From: Bacillota bacterium
GTDB lineage: Bacteria; Bacillota; Clostridia; Lachnospirales; Lachnospiraceae
Assembly: GCA_023441965.1 (NCBI GenBank)
Contig: JAEZNB010000055.1
Span: 1 to 5,181, forward strand
DNA length: 5,181 nt
Direction of reading: 5' to 3'
Position 1 is the first letter of the stretch. Each line of letters begins with the position of its first letter. The position numbers and the translations under genes were made by a program. The notes below the pieces were generated by a model. That model saw only the letters and a list, made by a program, of their open reading frames with translations. It did no database searches and was not told the origin of the DNA. Shown piece after piece: positions 1 to 4,767 of the stretch.

Positions 1-54
1 CTGCGCAAGGCGGGCCGCCACGAGGTGGCCGAGGTGAGCCTCCGGCGGCTATAG
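1..54 (+). CDS. 3' end of an unidentified flanking gene (partial)
   Basis: Frame 1 is open from the window edge and ends at TAG 52-54, giving a 17-residue tail (LRKAGRHEVAEVSLRRL). Sixteen of the 17 sense codons end in G or C, as expected for a real gene in a GC-rich genome, but the stretch is too short to identify a product. It lies outside the left attachment core, so it belongs to the chromosome or to a neighbouring element. The stop codon sits in the loop of a GC-rich hairpin (44-60). Confidence 0.5.
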   Translation: MRKAGRHEVAEVSLRRL

Positions 55-60
55 GCCGCC
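44..60 (+). terminator. Hairpin over the stop codon, possible terminator
   Basis: GGCGGC (44-49) pairs with GCCGCC (55-60) across the loop TATAG, which contains the stop codon. There is no T-run after it, so intrinsic termination is only possible. A very similar hairpin lies over the stop at 4607. Confidence 0.3.
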
Positions 61-102
61 CGATAAGGCGAGCCCACGTGTAAGCTGCTGATGGTAAGGG
101 AA

Positions 103-117
103 ATGGTGTCCCGGAAG
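103..117 (+). repeat. Left attachment core (distal copy)
   Basis: ATGGTGTCCCGGAAG is repeated exactly, in the same orientation, at 4768-4782; identity stops on both sides (102 A versus 4767 T, 118 T versus 4783 G). The right copy covers the 3' CCA, the acceptor strand and the first bases of the T arm of tRNA-Arg, a standard target for P4-type integrases. Here it is detached from any tRNA body, so this is the displaced copy created by integration. Confidence 0.85.
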
Positions 118-144
118 TCCACCAAACTGTTGTCCATGGTGGAC
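117..144. repeat. Inverted repeat beside the left core
   Basis: GTCCACCA (117-124) is the exact reverse complement of TGGTGGAC (137-144), separated by 12 bases. Within it, GTCCATGGTGGAC (132-144) is the exact reverse complement of 4659-4671 near the other end of the element. A related inverted repeat, GTCTATG (205-211) / CATAGAC (221-227), lies further towards int. These are likely protein-binding sites in the recombination or int control region, for example for the AlpA-like protein; the assignment is inference. Confidence 0.5.
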
Positions 145-214
145 TATGAGAGTCGAAGGGGTGCCCAAAAATACCTTCTGAATCAGTGCTCTGCTGCCCT
201 TTCCGTCTATGAGA

Positions 215-280
215 GGATACCATAGACTACGACGATCTAAGTTCGCTGCTGGGGCAGATGCTAGGGCAGCGCTGGGGCAG
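215..280 (+). promoter_or_regulatory. Left arm: integrase-binding-like direct repeats upstream of int
   Basis: The decamer GCTGGGGCAG occurs at 248-257 and 271-280, with a one-mismatch copy GCTAGGGCAG at 260-269, so starts are 12 and 11 bases apart. The block 215-269 aligns without gaps to 4659-4713 at the other end (41 of 55 identical; 16 bases, 247-262, exact). Tyrosine integrases of phage type bind short repeats on both arms of the attachment site, and this arrangement fits. The third decamer ends two bases before the int start codon and supplies its only G-rich ribosome-binding candidate, so integrase binding could also repress int. Confidence 0.65.
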
Positions 281-282
281 AG

Positions 283-1494
283 ATGGGCCGCGAGACTAAG
301 AGGCTGACCGCGCGCACGGTCGCGACGCTCACCACGCCGGGGCGGCATGCCGACGGCGGCAACCTCTATCTGTCCATTTCCGCGAACGGCGGGCGCCGGT
401 GGATCTTCCTCTACCGTTGGGCTGGGAAGCAGCTCGAGATGGGGCTGGGCTCCGCCCGCGACGTTTCGCTCGCGCGCGCCCGCGAATTGGCTGACGTAGC
501 CCGGGCTCAGCTCGCCGAGGGGATCAACCCATTGGAGGCGCGGCGGGCCGAACAGGCGGTCATTCCGACCTTTGGCGCTTTCGCGGACGAGCTCGTCGAA
601 ACCCTTCGTTCCGGCTTCAAGAACGAAAAGCACCGGTGGCAGTGGAAGCACACCCTGGAGGTGTACGGAGCACCGTTGCGCTCGCTCCAGATTGACAGGG
701 TGAGCACCGAGGACGTGCTCGGTGTCCTGCAACCGTTGTGGCAGACGAAGCAGGAGACGGCCTCCCGCCTGCGCGGGCGCATCGAGCGCGTGCTGGACGC
801 CGCCAAGGCGAAGGGGCTCCGCTCGGGCGAGAACCCGGCCCGGTGGCGCGGTCATCTCGACGCCCTGTTGCCCAAGCGCCAGAAGCTCCAGCGCGGCCAC
901 CATGCCGCGATGCCCTATGCCGAGGTGCCGGCGTTCGTTGCTGAGCTTCAGCAGCGGCGGGCCACAGCGGCGCTCGCCCTTGAGTTCGCGATCCTCACGG
1001 CCGCCCGGACGGCCGAAGTGCTCGGCGCGACGTGGCGGGAGATCGACCGAGAGGCCAAGGTGTGGACGATACCGGCGGCCCGCATGAAAATGGGCAAAGA
1101 ACACCGCGTGCCGCTGACCGACCGAGCGCTCGCGATCCTCGCCGCCGCCGAAGAGGAGCGAGGGGAGGGCGATTACCTCTTCCCGAGCCCGAGGAAGGGC
1201 AAGCCCTTCTCCGACATGGCGATGGCGATGCTGCTGAAAATCCGGATGAACCGGCCCCACCTCACGGTGCACGGCTTCCGGTCATCATTCCGGGACTGGG
1301 CGGGTGAGGAGACGAGCTTTCCCCGCGAGATTGCCGAGGCCGCGCTGGCCCACACCGTCGGCGACGCCACCGAGCGCGCCTATCGCCGGGCCGATGCCCT
1401 CGAAAAGCGCCGGAAGCTCATGGAGGCTTGGGCGAAGTATGTGACCGGCGGGGCGGGCGCCAAGGTGGTGCCGATCCGCGCGGCGAAGGGATAG
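283..1494 (+). CDS. P4-type tyrosine site-specific integrase
   Basis: This is a 403-residue tyrosine recombinase that should catalyse integration and excision between the element's core and the tRNA-Arg gene. The N-terminus (residues about 5-90, with HADGGNLYLSI and WIFLYRW) is the arm-binding DUF4102 domain typical of P4-like integrases. A core-binding domain follows (about 95-185), then the catalytic domain. All expected catalytic residues are visible: R242 (TAARTAEVLG), K269, H330 and R333 (HGFRSSFRDW), H357 and nucleophile Y367. Length matches the family (about 400), so it looks intact. ATG 283 is the first start that keeps the whole N-terminal domain; the GGGG at 274-277 is a weak ribosome-binding site. 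It lies by the left core, reads inward, and is followed by hairpins separating it from the next gene. Confidence 0.95.
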   Translation: MGRETKRLTARTVATLTTPGRHADGGNLYLSISANGGRRWIFLYRWAGKQLEMGLGSARDVSLARARELADVARAQLAEGINPLEARRAEQAVIPTFGAFADELVETLRSGFKNEKHRWQWKHTLEVYGAPLRSLQIDRVSTEDVLGVLQPLWQTKQETASRLRGRIERVLDAAKAKGLRSGENPARWRGHLDALLPKRQKLQRGHHAAMPYAEVPAFVAELQQRRATAALALEFAILTAARTAEVLGATWREIDREAKVWTIPAARMKMGKEHRVPLTDRALAILAAAEEERGEGDYLFPSPRKGKPFSDMAMAMLLKIRMNRPHLTVHGFRSSFRDWAGEETSFPREIAEAALAHTVGDATERAYRRADALEKRRKLMEAWAKYVTGGAGAKVVPIRAAKG

Positions 1495-1499
1495 GAGCC

Positions 1500-1526
1500 G
1501 CGCCCATCTGGGCGCTTCGTGAAGCG
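1500..1526 (+). terminator. Two overlapping hairpins after int, probable terminator region
   Basis: GCGCCC (1500-1505) pairs with GGGCGC (1510-1515) over the loop ATCT, beginning 5 bases after the int stop. CGCTTC (1513-1518) pairs with GAAGCG (1521-1526) over GT. The two stems share bases 1513-1515, so they exclude each other. No T-run follows, so this may be a weak or factor-dependent terminator. Confidence 0.4.
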
Positions 1527-1579
1527 TGGGGCTAGGCCGGCCAGCCGAAAGCCGAGATGCACCCTCGGTTGCCCCACGC
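1524..1579 (+). promoter_or_regulatory. Nested inverted repeats around the start of the 1557 gene
   Basis: GCGTGGGGC (1524-1532) is the exact reverse complement of GCCCCACGC (1571-1579). Inside it, CCGAG (1552-1556) pairs with CTCGG (1564-1568), leaving the ATG of 1557 at the start of a seven-base loop. In RNA this would hold the start codon in structure; as DNA it could be an operator. It is also a reason to doubt that 1557 is the true start. Confidence 0.4.
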
Positions 1580-2558
1580 GCCTCTCGGTGCGGACGTGGT
1601 GCACGTTGTGGGCGATAGGGTGCGGGATACTGCTGAGTACGTGCTCCTAAGCAGAGCTGTAGATCGACTTGGCGCGCATAAATTGGGAGATGAATGGGTT
1701 TCCGCACATAAGTTGCGGCCCTTTGTTTGGCTTTCGTCGCCAGACACGGGAAATGCTGAACTCGCGGATCAGCGGTTCGCGGCCGCTCAATATCTGTATC
1801 GATATGCCAGACATGTACTATTCCCGCCGAGCGACGATGTGACTAAGCAGGCAGGCCGTCTTAAACGTCGACCGAAAATACTCGCACGCATTATGCCACG
1901 TGACGAGGCTGAGGGCTTAAGGTCGCAGCTTGAGCAAACCCTAGCGAATTTGAATTTAACCGAGGCGCAGTATGAACTAGCATTCAGAATGACACAACAA
2001 GACAAAGTTGGATGGAACAATCTGCGCGCAATTCAAGAGGAAATTGTTCAATTTTGCCAGTATGGCAAGCTAGCTTCGGCCGCACGCCCAATACTTGGTG
2101 GCGCGTTCGTCCTTCTGGATAGGTCGTTCTGGAACACGGAGCGGTGGACGGAGTGGTTTAAACATTCGACCGTAAACCTTAATTCTCCGTACAACTTTTC
2201 GGAGCCTGACCATTACGTTTTTATTTCGACCGATGACATTAATAGTTTGTGCGGACAAAGCGTCCCGTTTCACGAAAAAATATCTGCAAGTTCCGTATTG
2301 CGTGTTGCTCCGACAGCAGATGTCTCCGATCGATCAGGTGGCCCAGGCGCCCCATCGTCAATGCACCTGATTGAACTAGAAATGCAGAGACGACATCAAC
2401 GGGGTGAAATGTTTTCTTCGATCACCGAGGAAAGCGAGGCGCTATCCAAATGGGTGAGAGCAACCCACCCAAACCTAAGGCCGGCGACGCCCAAGACTAT
2501 TCGGAATAAGCTAACTGGCGCCCATCGTAGGCTAACCAATTCCGGGCGCCCGGAATAA
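1557..2558 (+). CDS. Unknown protein, AT-richer cargo gene between int and alpA
   Basis: A 333-residue protein that I do not recognise. No signal peptide or membrane segment is seen. Visible parts are a helical, charged stretch (about 114-145), an aromatic-rich segment (RSFWNTERWTEWF, 189-201) and a final basic helical region (about 270-325) with KWVRATHPNLRPATPKTIRN, which resembles helix-turn-helix-like tails of hypothetical proteins in alphaproteobacteria (from memory). Codon use differs from its neighbours: hand counts of 60-base blocks give 24 G+C at 2221-2280 and 26 at 1981-2040, against 38 at 1081-1140 and 40 at 3661-3720. This points to separate acquisition as cargo. The start is uncertain: the in-frame stop at 1533-1535 sets the upstream limit, ATG 1557 lacks a good ribosome-binding site, and GTG codons at 1596, 1608 and 1620 are alternatives. 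Confidence 0.75.
   Translation: MHPRLPHAPLGADVVHVVGDRVRDTAEYVLLSRAVDRLGAHKLGDEWVSAHKLRPFVWLSSPDTGNAELADQRFAAAQYLYRYARHVLFPPSDDVTKQAGRLKRRPKILARIMPRDEAEGLRSQLEQTLANLNLTEAQYELAFRMTQQDKVGWNNLRAIQEEIVQFCQYGKLASAARPILGGAFVLLDRSFWNTERWTEWFKHSTVNLNSPYNFSEPDHYVFISTDDINSLCGQSVPFHEKISASSVLRVAPTADVSDRSGGPGAPSSMHLIELEMQRRHQRGEMFSSITEESEALSKWVRATHPNLRPATPKTIRNKLTGAHRRLTNSGRPE
2539..2556 (+). terminator. Perfect 18-base palindrome at the stop of the cargo gene
   Basis: ATTCCGGGCGCCCGGAAT is its own reverse complement and runs into the TAA stop at 2556-2558. The next bases are AT-rich but contain no T-run. It may act as a terminator stem for the cargo gene or as an operator upstream of the alpA operon. Confidence 0.35.
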
Positions 2559-2612
2559 TAATTCTGGGCGAATTTCGGGCATCTATTACGGGCGCGAGGA
2601 CAACCTCAACAT

Positions 2613-2654
2613 CCACTCACAACCGCAGCAATCCACTGCGGCCCATGTGAGTGG
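2613..2654 (+). promoter_or_regulatory. Nested stem-loop in the alpA leader, overlapping its ribosome-binding site
   Basis: CCACTCAC (2613-2620) pairs with GTGAGTGG (2647-2654), and inside it CCGCAG (2623-2628) pairs with CTGCGG (2636-2641) over the seven-base loop CAATCCA. The last two G bases of the outer stem (2653-2654) are the first bases of the ribosome-binding site GGAGAG (2653-2658) for the ATG at 2664. The structure could limit translation of the regulator, or be an operator for autoregulation. The pairings are seen directly; the function is inferred. Confidence 0.5.
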
Positions 2655-2663
2655 AGAGCAGAA

Positions 2664-2900
2664 ATGCAGCTTGCCGCCGACACCGCCGTTCCCGCCCCGG
2701 CCGGCGCTTATCATGCGCCTGAAGCCCTGGCCTACGATGTCGCCACCGCCGCCCGGATCATGGGCGTGTCGAAGGCCACCGTCTTCAATGAGCTGAAGAA
2801 GGGCACCATCGCGGCCAAGAAGTTCGGCCGCAAGACCCTCATCACGCGCGCTGCTATCGACGCTTGGGTCGCGAACCTTCCCGCACGCAATGCCGCCTGA
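2664..2900 (+). CDS. AlpA/excisionase-family winged-helix DNA-binding protein
   Basis: A 78-residue protein with an unstructured, Ala/Pro-rich start (about 1-22) and one MerR-like helix-turn-helix of the excisionase type (about 24-70). The order is first helix and turn VATAARIMGVSKATV, recognition helix FNELKKGTI, wing KKFGRKTLI, then TRAAIDAWVANLP. Proteins of this family bend DNA as recombination directionality factors or activate element genes, as AlpA does for the CP4-57 integrase. Here it heads the operon and is the obvious partner of the integrase for excision. The ribosome-binding site GGAGAG (2653-2658) lies 5 bases before the ATG. The family call is strong; the choice between excisionase and transcription regulator is open. 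Confidence 0.9.
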   Translation: MQLAADTAVPAPAGAYHAPEALAYDVATAARIMGVSKATVFNELKKGTIAAKKFGRKTLITRAAIDAWVANLPARNAA

Positions 2901-2908
2901 AACGCGAA

Positions 2909-2937
2909 CACCCGACGCTTGCTGAAGGCGCCGGGTG
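2909..2937 (+). terminator. Stem-loop after alpA, possible attenuator
   Basis: CACCCG (2909-2914) pairs with CGGGTG (2932-2937); after one mismatch CGC (2916-2918) pairs with GCG (2928-2930), leaving a nine-base loop. It begins 8 bases after the alpA stop and no T-run follows. It may lower read-through from alpA into the downstream operon. Confidence 0.35.
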
Positions 2938-2966
2938 CGAATTGTCGCGTCGAAATCCATCCCGCC

Positions 2967-2973
2967 AAGGAAG
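2967..2973 (+). promoter_or_regulatory. Ribosome-binding site of the 2980 gene
   Basis: AAGGAAG lies 6 bases before ATG 2980. It favours this start over the upstream in-frame ATG at 2935, which falls at the end of the stem-loop that follows alpA. Confidence 0.6.
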
Positions 2974-2979
2974 AATTTC

Positions 2980-3183
2980 ATGCCCTCTTCTATGCCACGC
3001 GTCCGCCGTGCGGGCAAGCGTCCGCTGCCCTCCAGCAGCGCAAAGCCGGCGTCTTCCAGCCTGCCAAATACCCTTCTTCACCTCGCGGCCCATCGCCTCG
3101 CCTCCGCGCTCGGCGTGCCGTTCGGCGTCGCCCTGGCGCACGCCGAAGCCGCCGGCCTTGGACGGGAGGCGCGTCATGGCTGA
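2980..3183 (+). CDS. Small protein of unknown function (67 aa)
   Basis: An unrecognised 67-residue protein. The first half is basic and rich in Ser, Pro and Lys (MPSSMPRVRRAGKRP) and probably disordered; the second half looks like one or two amphipathic helices (LLHLAAHRLASALGVPFGVA, then LAHAEAAGLG). No cysteine pairs, signal peptide or clear membrane segment are seen. Support for a real gene is the ribosome-binding site AAGGAAG, a GC preference at the third codon position, and an 8-base overlap of its TGA (3181-3183) with the start of the next gene at 3176, which suggests translational coupling. It is the second gene of the alpA operon. Confidence 0.65.
   Translation: MPSSMPRVRRAGKRPLPSSSAKPASSSLPNTLLHLAAHRLASALGVPFGVALAHAEAAGLGREARHG
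3164..3169 (+). promoter_or_regulatory. Ribosome-binding site of the 3176 gene
   Basis: GGGAGG lies 6 bases before ATG 3176. It decides this start over the much longer in-frame reading from 2864, whose extra 104 residues would run through the end of alpA and the 2980 gene in another frame. Confidence 0.75.
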
Positions 3184-3463
3184 TGTGATCCGCGTCACCT
3201 TCCGCCTCGATGCCGAAGGTCCGGCCTTCACTGTGAAAGGCCGCATGGCCTGGGCACTGCATGAGCTTGTCCATGCTGGCGAGCGAGGCTGCACGCCCAT
3301 CGATCGGCCCGCGCCGCGTTGGAGCGATTATGTGCACAAGCTCCGCAAGGCGGGGTTGGCCATCGAGACGCTCGATGAAGCCCACGGCGGCGCCTACAGC
3401 GGCTCCCATGGCCGCTACGTGCTTCGCTCGCCAGTGCAGGTGATCGAGGAGGCGCGGCGATGA
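3176..3463 (+). CDS. Winged-helix domain protein (95 aa)
   Basis: A 95-residue protein whose layout matches the small winged-helix proteins common in alphaproteobacterial phages and islands. After a short strand (VIRVTFRLDAEG) comes helix GRMAWALHELVHAG (22-35), then CTPIDRPAPRWSDYVHKLRKAG (39-60), whose second half should be the recognition helix, then a two-strand wing (LAIETLDEAHGG and HGRYVLRS, about 61-85). It probably binds DNA and regulates the element, but its target is unknown. It overlaps the gene before by 8 bases and the next by 4 (ATGA, 3460-3463), so it lies in the middle of a coupled operon. The family call is from memory of similar proteins. Confidence 0.8.
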   Translation: MADVIRVTFRLDAEGPAFTVKGRMAWALHELVHAGERGCTPIDRPAPRWSDYVHKLRKAGLAIETLDEAHGGAYSGSHGRYVLRSPVQVIEEARR

Positions 3464-3849
3464 ACCAGCGCACCCTCAACAGGCGCATCGAGCGCCTCAC
3501 CTTCAAGAACGAAGCCACCACGGATGCGGACGAGCGCTTTTTCGAGCGCTTCGCCCATCGCAGGCATCGCATCCGGCTGGCGTCCGAGCACGAAGTCGAA
3601 ATCGCCCGCCTCATGGGAGAGATGCCGCCTGTGCCGCCGAGCTGGCGTCTGTTCGCGGCCATTCGCGCCATCGGCGCCGCCAGAATGCGGGCATTTGTAC
3701 TGCTGCCGGCTGCCGCTGCTGCGAGGGCAGACAGCCTCACGGAAGAACAGGCAGCGCAGACCTTCCAATGGGTGCTGCGTCATAGCCACAAGATGCGGGA
3801 GATCCACCAGCAGACGGCGGCCGCCTTCGGCGACGGAGGTGCCGCATGA
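3460..3849 (+). CDS. Unknown operon protein (129 aa)
   Basis: An unrecognised 129-residue protein. The first 50 residues are strongly basic and probably helical (LNRRIERLTF, FFERFAHRRHRIRLASEHE), followed by a Pro-rich turn (MPPVPPSW, 55-62), a hydrophobic Ala-rich stretch (RAFVLLPAAAAARA, 77-90) that is too short and too close to charges for a convincing membrane anchor, and a last helix (LTEEQAAQTFQWVLRHSHKM). Its ATG overlaps the previous stop in ATGA, and GAGGAGG (3446-3452) lies 7 bases upstream, so start and expression are well supported. The chain of small overlapping genes before a primase is a usual island layout, but no function can be assigned. Confidence 0.75.
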   Translation: MNQRTLNRRIERLTFKNEATTDADERFFERFAHRRHRIRLASEHEVEIARLMGEMPPVPPSWRLFAAIRAIGAARMRAFVLLPAAAAARADSLTEEQAAQTFQWVLRHSHKMREIHQQTAAAFGDGGAA

Positions 3850-4088
3850 GCCGGCGCCCTTCCGCTCCCGACCTGCCCCACCATTTCGACGTTTACGATG
3901 GCCTCACCCGCGTGGGCGCCATCGTCGAGACCACTGATGGCTTCGACGCCCAGGATGCCGATGGGAAGCACCTCGGACGTTTCCGGCGCCTTCAGGAGGC
4001 CGTTCGCGCCATCCCATCCGGAGCGTCTCCCCGCCTGCAGTCCTCGCAGGCCGGCGTCGAGGCGCACGCCATGGGATGCGCGGCATGA
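3846..4088 (+). CDS. Unknown small operon protein (80 aa)
   Basis: An 80-residue protein built around a compact core (about 13-57): HFDVYDGLTRVGAIVE, then DGFDAQDADGKHLGRF and a last helix LQEAVRAIP. This looks like a small beta-hairpin plus helix domain that I have met in hypothetical proteins of alphaproteobacterial islands; no activity is known to me. The tail from residue 58 (SGASPRLQSS...) seems disordered. The start is firm: ATGA overlap with the preceding gene (3846-3849) and GGAGGT at 3835-3840, 5 bases upstream. Its stop overlaps the ATG at 4085. Confidence 0.75.
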   Translation: MSRRPSAPDLPHHFDVYDGLTRVGAIVETTDGFDAQDADGKHLGRFRRLQEAVRAIPSGASPRLQSSQAGVEAHAMGCAA

Positions 4089-4609
4089 TGGATCTGCGCT
4101 CCATTGCCAGCGCCCTCGGCGGCGAAGTCGTCGGGCGGCAGGTGCTCGCCCCCGGGCCCGGTCATAGTGGCAAGGATCGGTCCCTCGCCATCGTGCCCTC
4201 GCCCCGGGCGCCTGGCGGCTTCCTCGTGCACTCGCATTGCGGTGACGACTGGAAGGAATGCCGGGATCCCCGCACCTTCTTCGTCAAGTCTGTGAAGGCC
4301 AAGACGGCGGACCCGGCCTATTGCCAGAACACCTTCTATGAGGCGTGGCGGCTCACGATCCAGCGCTATGGCATCTACAATCCCTACACCGAGCGTGGCG
4401 CCATCAAGGGGCTTCTGCCCCATGGGCCGCACAACGTTCGCGACGTGCTGGCGACGCACATCCTGAAGGTGACGGGTTCCTACGAGCAGGCGAGCTATGC
4501 AATCCAGGACACGCCCGAGATGGTCGCGAGCCACTACGGCCGGTTCCTGCCACAGGACAAGGCGGCGCTCGCCGCTCAGATCCTGAACCGGGTATGGGAG
4601 GCGGCCTGA
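4085..4609 (+). CDS. Chimeric ORF: primase N-terminus fused to recombinase C-terminus
   Basis: A 174-residue ORF joining parts of two unrelated proteins. Residues 1 to about 61 (DLRSIASALGGEVVG, PGPGHSGKDRSL, GGFLVHSHCGDDWKECRD) are the N-terminus of the Toprim/primase proteins that usually follow this kind of small-gene chain. From about residue 62 (PRTFFVKSV) it reads as the C-terminal part of a tyrosine recombinase: HNVR box with H116 and R119, DVLATHILK, nucleophile Y151 in SHYGRFLP. The recombinase N-terminus and the first catalytic Arg and Lys are absent, as are the primase catalytic domains, so neither activity should remain. The fragment is unlike the int at 283. The junction lies near 4265-4272 and keeps the frame, as an internal deletion would. 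ATG 4085 is chosen because it overlaps the previous stop (4086-4088); 4076 and 4088 are alternatives. Confidence 0.8.
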   Translation: MMDLRSIASALGGEVVGRQVLAPGPGHSGKDRSLAIVPSPRAPGGFLVHSHCGDDWKECRDPRTFFVKSVKAKTADPAYCQNTFYEAWRLTIQRYGIYNPYTERGAIKGLLPHGPHNVRDVLATHILKVTGSYEQASYAIQDTPEMVASHYGRFLPQDKAALAAQILNRVWEAA

Positions 4610-4617
4610 GGGCCGCC
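4600..4617 (+). terminator. GC-rich hairpin over the operon's last stop codon
   Basis: GGCGGCC (4600-4606) pairs with GGCCGCC (4611-4617) over the loop TGAG, which holds the stop. Pairing continues after one mismatch (4596-4598 with 4619-4621, one G-T). Only weakly pyrimidine-rich sequence follows, so it is a likely but non-classical end of the operon. Confidence 0.45.
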
Positions 4618-4658
4618 GTCCCGCCTCTTCCCGCGTGATCCCGGCAAATCCCGCTTGT

Positions 4659-4713
4659 GTCCACCATGGACCACCACGAGCTAACGTGCGTGCTGGGGCA
4701 GATGCTGGGGCAC
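4659..4713 (+). promoter_or_regulatory. Right arm: integrase-binding-like repeats
   Basis: This block aligns without gaps to 215-269 (41 of 55 identical). It begins with the hyphenated palindrome GTCCACCATGGAC (4659-4671), the reverse complement of 132-144, and ends with the decamers GCTGGGGCAG (4692-4701) and GCTGGGGCAC (4704-4713). In the excised circle the two arms would flank the core, as in phage-type attachment sites. The remaining noncoding sequence from 4714 to the core is AT-rich (for example around 4741-4768), which would suit a bendable recombination site. Confidence 0.65.
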
Positions 4714-4767
4714 AGAATTTCGACGTCCGAGATTATGACGTAAAATCAGTATCTTAATATCGGAAAT

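Noticed and set aside
1..27. Similarity of the first codons (LRKAG) to part of the winged-helix gene near 3338-3356, hinting at a tandem element
   Set aside because: Only a few residues agree, the following sequence diverges, and no decamer arm repeats lie in 1-102, so a neighbouring copy of the same element is not supported.
49..1272. Long open frame of 407 codons on the minus strand across int
   Set aside because: It is antisense to a full tyrosine integrase with all catalytic residues; such long antisense frames are common in GC-rich genes. The translation is rich in Arg, Pro and Gly with no recognisable domain.
283..1494. Possibility of a defence or CRISPR locus
   Set aside because: There is no repeat-spacer array, and no nuclease, methylase or toxin-antitoxin motif is visible anywhere in the window.
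2562..2589. Promoter for the alpA operon (TTCTGG ... TATTAC)
   Set aside because: The boxes match consensus poorly and no independent evidence supports them; the promoter probably lies in 2559-2612 but cannot be placed.
2864..3175. 104-residue N-terminal extension of the winged-helix protein
   Set aside because: The extra part is Arg/Ser/Pro/Cys-rich and overlaps alpA and the 2980 gene in another frame, and GGGAGG at 3164-3169 clearly marks ATG 3176.
3536..3735. Membrane segment in the 129-residue protein
   Set aside because: The hydrophobic stretch is only about 10-14 residues and flanked by Arg, so a membrane anchor is unlikely.
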